From Roseiarcus sp963775575 (GTDB taxonomy: Bacteria; Pseudomonadota; Alphaproteobacteria; Rhizobiales; Beijerinckiaceae), in assembly GCA_963775575.1 (NCBI GenBank), contig CAVZJG010000002.1, forward strand, positions 496,001 to 560,000: 64,000 nt of DNA. The letters run 5' to 3'. A model generated the notes under the pieces. That model did no database searches, was not told where the DNA came from, and saw only the letters and a program-made list of their open reading frames with translations. The position numbers were made by a program, and so were the translations under genes. Positions 40,488 through 48,980 of the stretch are shown here, piece after piece (positions within the stretch are counted from its first letter, which is position 1; every line of letters starts with the position of its first letter).

Positions 40488-41019
40488 GTGGTCGCGCGGC
40501 TCGTTCACAAGCTCATCCCCGCCAACGACCGACAGCGCAACGCCATCGAGGTCGCCAAGCGGATGATCTGGTGGTTCTATCGCGCGCTCAAGGAATACAA
40601 GCTCGCGCCAAGCCCCGAACAGGCTCAGATATTGCGCTCCCGGTTCGACCGCATTTTCAAGCGCGCCAGCACGGGCTACGCCACGCTCGACAGGCTGCTC
40701 AGACGGCTGTCTCGCAACAAGGATGAGCTCTTACGCGTTCTCGACCGCCCAGAAATCCCGCTCAACTCAAGGCGATTGCGAAGCAATCGTCCGGACCAAC
40801 GCCTCGGAAAACGACATCCGCGCCTTCGTCACAAAGAGAAAAATCTCCGGCGGAACCGTCAGCGAAAAGGGTCGCGACGCGCGAGACGTCATGCTGGGCC
40901 TCGCCAAGACCTGCATGAAATTGAAATTGTCGTTCTACGACTTCATCGGCGACCGACTGGGAATCCCAGGACCCAAAATCCCAGACCTCGCAACCCTCGT
41001 CAGGCCCGCCCCCGCTTGA
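40488..41019 (+). pseudogene. C-terminal transposase fragment with a frameshift (IS66-like)
   Basis: Frame one gives ARLVHKLIPANDRQRNAIEV, then AKRMIWWFYRALKEYKLAPS and SRNKDELLRVLDRPEIPLN. The continuation is in another frame: SENDIRAFVTKRKISGGTVS, ARDVMLGLAKTCMKLKLSFY, then DRLGIPGPKIPDLATL. The order NxxENDIR followed by the RKISGGT block is that of the C-terminal catalytic part of IS66-type DDE transposases. The N-terminal two thirds are absent and the shift is near 40780. Confidence 0.75.
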
Positions 41020-41220
41020 GCTACGCCAAGCTTGCCCGGAAATCTGCCCCGGTTACCGAGTTACGACATAAGGCATTGAAAATGTACGGAACAATGAGAT
41101 GCCAAAAGACGCCCGCAAACGGGCTTGGACGCCAGAAAGGCGGTCTCCGTCTCCGCCATCCTGCTTCGCGCTGCGCCCTTCCTTAACCCGACGTTATCGC
41201 GCCTTTGCCAAGCTGCGCCG

Positions 41221-42708
41221 ATGTCGATCGCGCTTCCCCACGTCAGCGGCCCGGCGAACGCGGCTGGCGCCGCGTCGCGCGCCGCCGAGCCGGCGCCGTG
41301 GCTGATCGCGCTGGCGGTGTTCGCGCTCGCCGCCTTTTCGCCGGCCGTGCTCAACGACGGCGACACCTGGACGCATCTCGCGACCGGCGAATGGATTCTC
41401 CAGCATGGCGCGGTCCCGCACGCCGACCCTTTCTCCTTCGCCTTCGCCGGCGCGCCGTGGACGGCGCACGAATGGCTGTCGGAGGTTCTCTTCGCCCTCG
41501 CCTTCCGCGCCGCCGGATGGGGCGGCGTGACGCTGCTGACCGGCGCGGCGGCGGGCCTGGCGACCTTCGTCATGGCGAGCCGCGCCGCGCGCGACCTCTC
41601 CGGAATCGCGCTTCTCGTCCTGGCGGCGCTGAGCGCGAGCCTGATCGCGCCGGGCCTGCTGGCGCGACCGCACATCCTCGCCCTGCCGGCGCTGGCGCTG
41701 TGGTGCGACGGGCTCCTGCGGGCGCGCGAGCGCGCGCGGCCGCCTTCGCTGTGGCTCCTGCCGCTGATGGCGCTGTGGGCCAATCTGCACGGCGGCTTCG
41801 CCTTCGGCCTGGCGCTGATCGCGCCGTTCGCGCTCGAGGCCTGGCTTGCGGCGCCGCGCGAGGGCCGCCTCGCGGTCGCGCGAAGCTGGGGCCTGTTCGC
41901 GCTTCTGAGCCTCGGCGCGGCGCTGCTGACGCCGTTCGGCGTCGAAGGGCTGCTGTTCCCGATCAAGCTCCTCGGCTTTGCCCATCTCGGCGAAATCGGG
42001 GAATGGCGGCCGGAGAACTTCGCCCATCCCGGCCCGATGGAGATTGCGCTGCTGGCGCTGATCGTCTTGGCGCTGACGCGGCCTTTGCGCCTGTCCCTGC
42101 TGCGGGCGCTGCTGCTGGTCGCTCTGGCGCATCTTTCCCTGCAGCACGCGCGCCACGAAGTGCTGCTGGCGATGCTGGCGCCGATGCTGCTCGCCGAGCC
42201 GATCGCCCGCGCCCTCGGCAGCGCTAGGCGGGCACCCGCGGCGCGCCTGAGAGGAGCGCCGCTCATCGCGGCGGCGGCGGTCGCGCTGGCGCTGTCGGGC
42301 GCGCGCCTGGCGCTGCCGATCGCGCGCGCCGACTCGGCCAACGCGCCGATGACGGCGCTGCAAGCCGTGCCGCCGGCCCTGCGCGCCGAGCCGACGCTCA
42401 ACGACTACGCGTTCGGCGGCTATCTCATTGGGGCGAAGGTCAAGCCGTTCATCGACGGCCGCGCCGACATGTACGGCGACGCCTTCCTCGACCTCTATGG
42501 AAAAATCGCCGGCGGCGACCCGGACGCGCTCGAAGCGACGCTGAAGCGCTACGCCGTCGCCTGGACGATTTTTCCGCCGAGCCAGCCCGTCGTCGCGCTG
42601 ATGGACCGCGAACCGGGCTGGCGGCGGGTCTATGCCGATCGGTTCGCGGTCGTGCATGTGCGCGAGAGCGCGGCCGAGGCGCCGGCGGAAGGGTTGCGCG
42701 GGGACTGA
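41221..42708 (+). CDS. Polytopic membrane protein of unknown function
   Basis: I start at the ATG at 41221 (495 residues); the open frame extends 96 bp further but without protein-like text. About ten hydrophobic helices are evident, rich in Ala and Leu. A motif-like DGDTWTHLATGEWILQHG follows the first helix, and a soluble C-terminal part (LNDYAFGGYLIGAKVKPFID, then GRADMYGDAFLDLY) follows the last. The Asp-rich loop after helix I and the late periplasmic domain recall polyprenol-linked glycosyltransferase-like (GT-C) membrane proteins. That comparison is tentative. It has no operon partner in view. Confidence 0.75.
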   Translation: MSIALPHVSGPANAAGAASRAAEPAPWLIALAVFALAAFSPAVLNDGDTWTHLATGEWILQHGAVPHADPFSFAFAGAPWTAHEWLSEVLFALAFRAAGWGGVTLLTGAAAGLATFVMASRAARDLSGIALLVLAALSASLIAPGLLARPHILALPALALWCDGLLRARERARPPSLWLLPLMALWANLHGGFAFGLALIAPFALEAWLAAPREGRLAVARSWGLFALLSLGAALLTPFGVEGLLFPIKLLGFAHLGEIGEWRPENFAHPGPMEIALLALIVLALTRPLRLSLLRALLLVALAHLSLQHARHEVLLAMLAPMLLAEPIARALGSARRAPAARLRGAPLIAAAAVALALSGARLALPIARADSANAPMTALQAVPPALRAEPTLNDYAFGGYLIGAKVKPFIDGRADMYGDAFLDLYGKIAGGDPDALEATLKRYAVAWTIFPPSQPVVALMDREPGWRRVYADRFAVVHVRESAAEAPAEGLRGD

Positions 42709-43209
42709 GAGGCGGAGGCGCGCCCGGGCCGGAGTCGGTCTTGTCCGCGCGCGAGCGGAATCAACGGCTTGGGCGCCAAAAACGGTCCCGTTCGGCGGGA
42801 AGAACCATCCCACCCTTGATTCACAGTCTCGTGCCGCCGTCTCCCACAATCCGCATATCAATGCCGTTTCCCAAACACTGTGGCATTCCAAACTCACCAC
42901 GCCTTGGGAGTTACGTCCCGTTCGGCGCGATCGGCTTGACAGGACTCGTCAAGCCTGCGGCCAATCGCCAAGCCCCTCGCCCTGCCTCTCCCCCGCAAAC
43001 GCAAAGCGTTTGTCGGGCGCGCGCGGGGAGAGGAGCGCGCGGCCGGGCGAGTTTTTGCGCCGTCGCCAAGACGCGCACGCGGCCCGCCGAGCGAGCGGCG
43101 AGCGTAAAATTCATCTTACCACGAATTCCGATTTTCGAAAAGGAAAATGCGCGCGCTTCCGCTTTGCCCAAGCTCCGCCGCCGCTTCGCGGCCTTCGCCG
43201 CAGGCGCGG
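42709..43209. other. Intergenic stretch with one palindromic repeat
   Basis: About 500 bp between convergent genes. The only structure is a palindromic sequence at about 42985-43033, where CCTCTCCCCCGC faces GCGGGGAGAGG with an inner AAACGC/GCGTTT pair. It may be a dispersed repeat or a bidirectional terminator. No gene is supported. Confidence 0.5.
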
Positions 43210-46200
43210 CTACGGCGCCTTGTCCAGGTGCTCCGCGATCAGGTCGGCGCGGCCGATCGACGCCCAGGCCCGCCGCGCCGCCTCGCGATGCGCGGCGACC
43301 TCCGCCGGCGTTGCGGCGACCCGCGCGAGGCGGAGGCGGGCGGCGCCGATCGAATAGGGTTCGGGAATGCGGCCGTAGAGGGCGAGCGCCTCGTTCCATC
43401 GACGGCGCGCGGAAGCGATATCCTTGTTCGCCTCGTCGACATCGCCAAGGCGCTGGATGCAATTGGCCTCGCCCTGCACATCGCCGACCTTGCAGTAGAG
43501 CGGCAGCGCCGCCTCGTAGCGCCCGCGCGCGCCGTCGTGATCGGAGCGGGCAAGCGCGATGTCGCCGAGGCTCCGTATGCAACCGGCTTCGCCGAGCACG
43601 TCGCCGACCTTGCGGTAGAGCGGCAGCGCCGCCTCGTAGCGCTCGCGCGCGCTGTTGTGATCGGAGCGGGCAAGCGCGATATTGCCGAGGCTCTGGATGC
43701 AATTGGCCTCGCCTAGCACCGCGCCGACCTTGCGGTAGAGCGGCAGCGCCGCCTCGTAGCGCTCGCGCGCGGTGTCGTGATCGGAGCGGCGGAGCGCGAT
43801 ATCGCCGAGGCGATAGATGCAATTGGCCTCGCCCAGCACGTCGCCGACCTTGCGGAAGAGCGGCAGCGCCGCCTCGTAGCGCTTGCGCGCGCCGCCGTGA
43901 TCGGAGCGGGCAAGCGCGATCTCGCCGAGGCGCGCGACGGAACTGGCCTCGCCCAGCACGTCGCCGACCCTGCGGTAGAGCGGCAGCGCCGCTTCGTAGC
44001 GCTCGCGCGCGCTGTCGTGATCGGAGCGGCGTAGCGCGATGTCGCCGAGGCTACTGATGCAATTGGCCTCGCCCAGCACCGCGCCGACCTTGCGGAAGAG
44101 CTGCAGCGCCGCCTCGTAGCGCTCCCGCGCGCCGCCGTGATCGGAGCGAGCAAGCGCGATCTCGCCGAGGCGCGCGACGGAACTGGCCTCGCCCAGCACG
44201 TCGCCGACCCTGCGATAGAGCGGCAGCGCCGCCTCGTAGCGCTCGCGCGCGCCGTCGTGATCCGAGCGGCGTAGCGCGATGTCGCCGAGGCTCCGGATGC
44301 AATTGGCCTCACCCAGCACCGCGCCGACCTTGTGGTAGAGCTGCAGCGCCGCCTCGTAGCGCTCGCGCGCGCCGTCGTGATCCGAGCGGCGTAGCGCGAT
44401 ATCGCCGAGGCGATAGATGCAGTTGGCCTCGCCCAGCACCGCGCCGACCTTGTGGTACAGCGGTAGCGCCGCCTCGTAGCGCTCGCGCGCGCCGTCGTGA
44501 TCCGAGCGGGCAAGCGCAATATCGCCGAGGCTCAAGACGCAGTTGGCCTCGCCCAGCACGTCGCCGATCTTGCCGAGGCTGGCGGCGGCCGCACGCAGCG
44601 ACGCAACCGAAGCGAGGCCAGTATAGGACTGGAATTGGGCAAGTCCTTGCACCGAATTGGCAAAGCCGTCAGGAGGCGCGGCTTCGCTCGCCGCGATGCC
44701 GATCATCGCGTCGAAATTTCCCGCCTCCGCCGTCACGCTCTCGCGCACTTCGCCCCAGCCCGCCGTGCCGATGCGCGAACCCAATGCGACGCGCGCCAGG
44801 AACAGTTTCACCAGCCGCGTCTTGTCCCCCGCCTGCGGCGGAAAGTCTTGCACTAGCGTCTCGCGCACCGGGGCGAGCAGACGCCAGCGGTCGTCGCGAC
44901 GGCTGGCGAGCCGCGCGGCCTCCAGCTTGGCGGCCGCGCCTCTTTCCCCTGCGCTCGGCGCGCCGTCGGCGAGCGCCGCGGCGCAATCGCGCGCCGCCAT
45001 GCCGGCCGGCAGCAGCGCGATCAGCCGCAACAGCCGATGCGCCGCGCTGTCGGCGCCGAGCGCGTCAAGGGAAATGTCGAGGGAAACGCGCAGGCTGGTC
45101 AGCCGCGTGTCGCCGTCGCCGCGTTGCAACATCGCGGCGTGTCGCTCGTTCCAATCGGCCGCGAGGCCTTTCAGGTCGGGCTTTCCCGCCGCATTGGCCG
45201 CGAGCAGCTCGATCGACAGCGGGTGGCCGTCGAGCGCCTCGAGGAGTTTCGGCAGAGCCGGATCGGCAGCGTGGTGCGCTCCCGCTTCGCGCAGGAACAA
45301 TTCGCGCGCGTCGTCGAACCCGAGGCTTTCGACATCCCCGAGAATGACGCCGCCGCCGGGAACGTGCGGCGGCTGGTCGCGCGCCGTCACGATCAGCTGC
45401 AACCCCGCTCTGGCGGCGAGCCGCCCCAGCATGGCTTCGGTCGCGGCCTTTTCCTTGCGCCACGGCGTCTCGAAATTGTCGAGGATCGCCAGCGCCGGGC
45501 CGTTGGCGCAGAAGTCCGCGATGGCCCGCTCCACCGCCGCCGTCGCGCCGGAGGCGTCGAGCCCGAGCGCGTTGGCGAGCGCGCGCAACACGCCCTCGGC
45601 GTCGGGTACGGGCTCCAGATTGACGAAGAAGCGCCGGTCGGCGCCGAAACGCGTGACGACGCCCCGGTCGTAAGCCGCCGCCAGCGCCAGCGTGGTCTTG
45701 CCCATGCCGAGCGCGCCGGGCACGAGGATCGGCCTTTCCTGACTGAGGATCGCCGCAACCAATTCCCGCCGCCGATCGACGCGGCCGATCATCCGGGGAT
45801 CGGGCGGAAACGTCGCGGTGAGGCGCGACGGCGGCGCGAGGCTTTCGAGATAGGCGGGCAGGTTGTCGTGCGCGCCGAAGCGCATCGGCGTCACGCCGGC
45901 CGGCCACGCGTCCTTATTGTCGTCCGAGACCAACACGAAATGCTTGTCGCCGAGGCCCGCGAAGCCCGCGTGCAACCATTTCAGCAATTCGCCGACGTTG
46001 TCGTCGGAAAGGCCGGCGCCGGAACAGCCGACAAAGACGAGGGTGAAATCGAGCCCGGCCGAACGCTGCACGAATTGCGGCAGTTCTTTCTCGACGATGC
46101 GATCGTAGTCGGCCTGCGAGAAAACGATCGATGGCGGATGGTCGGTGTCGCCGTGGATGTGCCAGACGGCCGGGTCGCCGCGCAGCGCCTCGATCACCCG

Positions 46201-46653
46201 CAGATGATCGGTCCAGTCGGCGCGGTCCCAATTCAGCGCGCGCGAAATCAGGTGATCGTAATTGGTCGTGGCGACGCGATTGCCGGCGTCGGCGAGCCTC
46301 TTGAGCGCGCGCAGGATCGCAGGATGCGTGGCTTGCAGGCCGCCGAGCTGCTGCTTGAAGAACGCGCGGTAGGGGCCGCCGGAAGAGCCGCCCAGCTTCG
46401 CCTGAACGTCGTCGGCGGCGTTGAGCCAATCGCCGACCTCGTCGGAGCCCAACAGCGCCTCGCAAGCCTTGACCCAAGCCTTGCCGGCGGCCCCGTGCTG
46501 CTTCGTCGCCTCCGCCAAGCCGTCTTTAATGAGCTTCCCCCACCCCGGCGCCGCACTGTCCGTCGCCGCGCGCGAAACGCCGGCGCCGCAGACGATCAGC
46601 GCCCGCCCTGCGGCGATCGCGTCCGTCAACTCTCTTGGGGGAACGTCCGCCAT
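43210..46653 (-). CDS. SIR2-STAND NTPase-TPR protein, probable anti-phage or stress sensor (Avs5-like layout)
   Basis: The 1,147-residue protein has three parts. Residues 10-270 form a SIR2-type NADase domain: GAGVS (23-27), TTNYDHL (129-135) with the catalytic Asn, and HIHGD (165-169) with the catalytic His. Residues about 285-690 form a STAND/NB-ARC ATPase: Walker A GALGMGKTT (313-321), Walker B LAILDNFETP (about 388-397), GHPLSIELLA. Residues 696-1095 are ten TPR units of exactly 40 residues. In characterised SIR2-STAND systems (Avs5 group, established knowledge) the C-terminus detects an invader protein and the SIR2 part depletes NAD+. It lies beside two toxin-antitoxin pairs and IS debris, as defence genes often do. 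No second component is needed. The triggering ligand is unknown. Confidence 0.88.
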   Translation of the reverse strand: MADVPPRELTDAIAAGRALIVCGAGVSRAATDSAAPGWGKLIKDGLAEATKQHGAAGKAWVKACEALLGSDEVGDWLNAADDVQAKLGGSSGGPYRAFFKQQLGGLQATHPAILRALKRLADAGNRVATTNYDHLISRALNWDRADWTDHLRVIEALRGDPAVWHIHGDTDHPPSIVFSQADYDRIVEKELPQFVQRSAGLDFTLVFVGCSGAGLSDDNVGELLKWLHAGFAGLGDKHFVLVSDDNKDAWPAGVTPMRFGAHDNLPAYLESLAPPSRLTATFPPDPRMIGRVDRRRELVAAILSQERPILVPGALGMGKTTLALAAAYDRGVVTRFGADRRFFVNLEPVPDAEGVLRALANALGLDASGATAAVERAIADFCANGPALAILDNFETPWRKEKAATEAMLGRLAARAGLQLIVTARDQPPHVPGGGVILGDVESLGFDDARELFLREAGAHHAADPALPKLLEALDGHPLSIELLAANAAGKPDLKGLAADWNERHAAMLQRGDGDTRLTSLRVSLDISLDALGADSAAHRLLRLIALLPAGMAARDCAAALADGAPSAGERGAAAKLEAARLASRRDDRWRLLAPVRETLVQDFPPQAGDKTRLVKLFLARVALGSRIGTAGWGEVRESVTAEAGNFDAMIGIAASEAAPPDGFANSVQGLAQFQSYTGLASVASLRAAAASLGKIGDVLGEANCVLSLGDIALARSDHDGARERYEAALPLYHKVGAVLGEANCIYRLGDIALRRSDHDGARERYEAALQLYHKVGAVLGEANCIRSLGDIALRRSDHDGARERYEAALPLYRRVGDVLGEASSVARLGEIALARSDHGGARERYEAALQLFRKVGAVLGEANCISSLGDIALRRSDHDSARERYEAALPLYRRVGDVLGEASSVARLGEIALARSDHGGARKRYEAALPLFRKVGDVLGEANCIYRLGDIALRRSDHDTARERYEAALPLYRKVGAVLGEANCIQSLGNIALARSDHNSARERYEAALPLYRKVGDVLGEAGCIRSLGDIALARSDHDGARGRYEAALPLYCKVGDVQGEANCIQRLGDVDEANKDIASARRRWNEALALYGRIPEPYSIGAARLRLARVAATPAEVAAHREAARRAWASIGRADLIAEHLDKAP
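43369..44568 (-). repeat. Ten tandem 120-bp units encoding near-identical TPR motifs
   Basis: Each unit encodes VG.VLGEANCI..LGDIAL.R and then SDH..ARERYEAALPLY.K. Nine are almost identical at DNA level and the tenth (C-terminal) has diverged. Units 4 and 6 share a variant SSVARLGEIALARSDHGG, suggesting that a two-unit block was copied. The spacing is in frame throughout. Confidence 0.95.
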
Positions 46654-46785
46654 CGCCCGCCGTCTCGCCGGGAGTCGCGGAGCAATCTACTCACCTTTCG
46701 CGCGTATTCAAAGCGGCCTATGGGCGCGGCGACGCTTTCCTGCGGCGCCATTCAGTCCGCAGCCCCACCATCGCCATGCGCGGCC

Positions 46786-46815
46786 TTGACATGGTGGTAT
46801 ATTACCATAATATAC
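46786..46815 (+). promoter_or_regulatory. Promoter and palindromic operator of the brnTA operon
   Basis: A consensus -35 TTGACA (46786-46791) is followed 17 bp later by an AT-rich -10 region (AATATA). The perfect palindrome GTATATT-ACCAT-AATATAC (46797-46815) overlaps the -10. The ATG of brnT is 5 bp past it, so the transcript is nearly leaderless. BrnA-type antitoxins repress their own operon by binding such palindromes (established for the family). Confidence 0.75.
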
Positions 46816-46819
46816 ATCG

Positions 46820-47122
46820 ATGTTTGATCCCGCAAACGTCGTCGGTTTCGACTGGGACGCCGGAAACGAGCGCAAGAGCGCCGACAAGCATGGCGTCAGC
46901 CAGGGGGAGGCGGAGCAGGTTTTCTTCAATCAGCCGTTGCTGGTTCTCGAAGACGATCGTCACAGCCTCGCGGAGTCGCAATTCCACGCACTCGGCGCGA
47001 CCAATGAGGGAAGGCTGTTGCACATCACGTTCACGCTGCGCCGGGACGACACGCTGATCCGGGTCATTTCGGCGCGCGACATGCACCGCAAAGAAAGGGC
47101 CGTCTATGCGCAAAGCCCGTAA
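46820..47122 (+). CDS. brnT: BrnT-family ribonuclease toxin
   Basis: The 100-residue protein has the BrnT signature: FDWDAGNERKSADKHGVSQGEAEQVFF at the N-terminus, EGRLLHITFTLR in the middle and VISARDMHRKERAVY at the end, supplying the small RNase fold's basic residues. BrnT toxins cleave RNA to stop growth and are held by BrnA. The gene overlaps the brnA start by 17 bp. Confidence 0.93.
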   Translation: MFDPANVVGFDWDAGNERKSADKHGVSQGEAEQVFFNQPLLVLEDDRHSLAESQFHALGATNEGRLLHITFTLRRDDTLIRVISARDMHRKERAVYAQSP

Positions 47123-47366
47123 GCCGATCCCCTCCTTCGCCAGCGAGGCGGAGGAGCGCGCGTTCTGGGAGCGCGCCGACTCGACCGATTATCTCGACTG
47201 GCGCCAGGCGAAGCGCGTTCGGCTGCCGAATTTGCAGCCGAGCAAGGCGGCGATTTCGCTGCGCCTGCCGGTGAGCCTGCTCGAACAGATCAAGATCGCC
47301 GCCAACAAGCGCGACGTGCCCTACCAGTCGCTGATCAAGATGTGGCTGAGCGAGAAGGTGGGGTGA
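47106..47366 (+). CDS. brnA: BrnA/CopG-type antitoxin
   Basis: This 86-residue protein has an N-terminal toxin-binding stretch (FASEAEERAFWERADSTDYL) and a C-terminal ribbon-helix-helix DNA-binding part (AAISLRLPVSLLEQIKIAAN). It neutralises BrnT and should repress the operon through the palindrome at 46797. Its last 215 bp are duplicated as a broken copy at 48138. Confidence 0.9.
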   Translation: MRKARKPIPSFASEAEERAFWERADSTDYLDWRQAKRVRLPNLQPSKAAISLRLPVSLLEQIKIAANKRDVPYQSLIKMWLSEKVG

Positions 47367-47447
47367 GGGCGGCGGCGGACGCCTTGCCGCGCGGGCGCCG
47401 AGCGCGTATTCTGGCCAGACATGGCCAAATCGTGAAGAGGGCCGGGA

Positions 47448-47699
47448 ATGCCGACCTATTCCATTGCCCAGGCGAAAGACCAGTTCTCGAGGCTCGTCGA
47501 TCGGGCGCTCGCCGGCGAGGAGGTGACCATCACCCGTCACGGCAAGCCTGTTGCGGACTTGCGCGCCAGGACGGCGCCTAAGCGCGGACGGCCGTCGCCC
47601 CATCTCATCGACGAACTTGCGCGTCGCGCGAAACGCCTGCCCGCTCTCGGCGCGGCTGCGGCCGACTTCGTCCGCGCGATGCGCGACGAAGCGTTGTGA
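47448..47699 (+). CDS. Phd/YefM-family antitoxin
   Basis: The 83-residue protein begins YSIAQAKDQFSRLVDRALAG and EEVTITRHGKPVADLRA, a textbook Phd fold with the HGKPVA strand. The C-terminal helices bind the partner toxin. Its stop overlaps the GTG start of vapC. It differs clearly from the antitoxin at 26812. Confidence 0.92.
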   Translation: MPTYSIAQAKDQFSRLVDRALAGEEVTITRHGKPVADLRARTAPKRGRPSPHLIDELARRAKRLPALGAAAADFVRAMRDEAL

Positions 47700-48121
47700 C
47701 GGTCTATCTCGATACATCCGTCGTCATCGCGATCCTCATCGACGAGCCATCGTCGGAAGTCGCGCGGGCGTGGTTCCGGCGCCTCGCTGACGACGACGTC
47801 ATCGTGGCCGATCTGGCGGCGATCGAATTCGCCGCAGGGATTTCGCGCTGGCTCAGAATGGGCAGGATCGACGTCGGCCAGGCCGAGTTCGCGCTGGCGA
47901 GCTGCGACATGCTGCGCGCGCAGTGCCTTTCCCATGTGCACGGGGGCGACGATTTCGCCCTGGCGGAACTCATCGCGCGCGATTTCGCAACGAGACTCCT
48001 CGCGCCCGACGCGCTGCATCTGGCGAGCACCAAGAACGCCGGCGCGACGCTGGCGACGCTCGATATGCGGCTGGCGGAGGCGGCGAGGATGCAGGGCGTT
48101 GAGGCGGCGGGGCTGGAGTAG
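47696..48121 (+). CDS. vapC: VapC-family PIN-domain toxin
   Basis: This 141-residue PIN-domain ribonuclease has the acidic residues in place: YLDTSVVIAILIDEPSS (first Asp), LAAIEFAAGISRW (Glu), APDALHLASTKNAG (Asp) and TLDMRLAEAA (last Asp). The start is GTG, coupled to the antitoxin stop (GTGA). It appears functional. Confidence 0.93.
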   Translation: MTVYLDTSVVIAILIDEPSSEVARAWFRRLADDDVIVADLAAIEFAAGISRWLRMGRIDVGQAEFALASCDMLRAQCLSHVHGGDDFALAELIARDFATRLLAPDALHLASTKNAGATLATLDMRLAEAARMQGVEAAGLE

Positions 48122-48137
48122 AATGCGGAAACCGCGG

Positions 48138-48352
48138 GGGAGCGCGCGTTCTGGGAGCGCGCCGACTCGACCGATTATCTCGACTGGCGCCAGGCGAAGT
48201 CTGTTCGGCTGCCGAATCTGCAGCCGAGCACAACGGCGATTTCGCTGCGCCTGCCGGTGAGCCTGCTCGAACAGATCAAGATCGCCGCCAACAAGCGCGA
48301 CGTTCCCTACCAGTCGCTGATCAAGATGTAGCTGAGCGAGAAGGTGGGGTGA
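48138..48352 (+). pseudogene. Broken duplicate of brnA
   Basis: The text from GAGCGCGCGTTCTGGGAGCG onward matches brnA from codon 16 to the end, with a few substitutions. The codon for Trp in KMWLSEKVG is now TAG (48329-48331). There is no start codon. Together with brnA it forms direct repeats either side of the phd-vapC pair. Confidence 0.88.
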
Positions 48353-48371
48353 GGGAGGAACAGCGGCGCAC

Positions 48372-48413
48372 GTCATCGCGAGGAGCGAAGCGACGCGGCG
48401 ATCCAGGGGCCGC
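48372..48413 (+). repeat. Left arm of a 42-bp inverted repeat (REP-like)
   Basis: It begins GTCATCGCGAGGAGCGAAGC and reads on into a GGATCGCC-type segment (as its complement). It is the exact reverse complement of 48852-48893. The type (CGTCATNGCGAGGAGCGAAGC) is a dispersed palindromic repeat seen widely in Rhizobiales chromosomes. Confidence 0.9.
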
Positions 48414-48501
48414 CGCGCCAAGCTTGGCCGAAGACGCCATCCGTCCGGGCGCCGCGCCCGAGCGCTTCCGTTCCACGTCGTTGCGACCTACCATCCGCCG
48501 G

Positions 48502-48792
48502 ATGAAGCGACCATGCGTCACCATCATGGCGAACCGTCGTAACGGGACGCTTTACGTCGGCGTGACGTCCGACATCGCGCGACGCGCGTTCGAGCACCGG
48601 ACCGGCGCGATCGCCGGTTTCACCCGTCGATACGACTGCAAGCTGCTCGTCTGGATGGAGTCATTCGAGCGCATGGACGAAGCCATAGCCCGTGAGAAGC
48701 AGATCAAGTCAGGCAGCCGAAAGGACAAGCTGGCGCTGATCGAGCGCGACAATCCGCAGTGGCGCGACCTCTATGAGGGTCTGAACGTCTGA
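48502..48792 (+). CDS. GIY-YIG family nuclease
   Basis: The start at 48502 (MKRPCVTIMANRRNGTLYVG) gives 96 residues, the usual size of this small UvrC-N-like family. Family residues are GTLYVGVTSDIARRAFEH (second Tyr of GIY-YIG and the Arg), the Lys in YDCKLLVW, the metal-binding Glu in DEAIAREKQIK and a terminal WRDLYE. The first Tyr position is Thr (CVTIM instead of CVYIL), which may weaken catalysis. It lies alone between the two arms of the 42-bp inverted repeat. Confidence 0.9.
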   Translation: MKRPCVTIMANRRNGTLYVGVTSDIARRAFEHRTGAIAGFTRRYDCKLLVWMESFERMDEAIAREKQIKSGSRKDKLALIERDNPQWRDLYEGLNV

Positions 48793-48851
48793 CGCGCGGC
48801 GACGGGCCGCGCGGCGGCACAAGAAAGCTTTTCGGCGATTGCCGTCGCCCT

Positions 48852-48893
48852 GCGGCCCCTGGATCGCCGCGTCGCTTCGCTCCTCGCGATGAC
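48852..48893 (-). repeat. Right arm of the 42-bp inverted repeat (REP-like)
   Basis: It is the exact reverse complement of 48372-48413, 60 bp after the GIY-YIG stop codon. The two arms enclose only that gene and its leader. Confidence 0.9.
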
Positions 48894-48980
48894 GGCGGCA
48901 GAATCACTTGCGTTGCGCCTTCACGGCGGAGGCGAGTTTTCCGATTCCTATGAGGTCGATCAAATCGCCGCCGACCGCCC

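Noticed and set aside
41194..42900. Reverse-strand frame of 568 codons over the membrane protein gene
   Set aside because: The translation is Arg/Gln/Ala low-complexity; the forward strand gives membrane helices with normal composition.
43369..44568. Regular 120-bp repeats, first considered as a CRISPR-like or satellite array
   Set aside because: The repeats are in frame inside a long coding sequence, encode TPR motifs and have no spacers.
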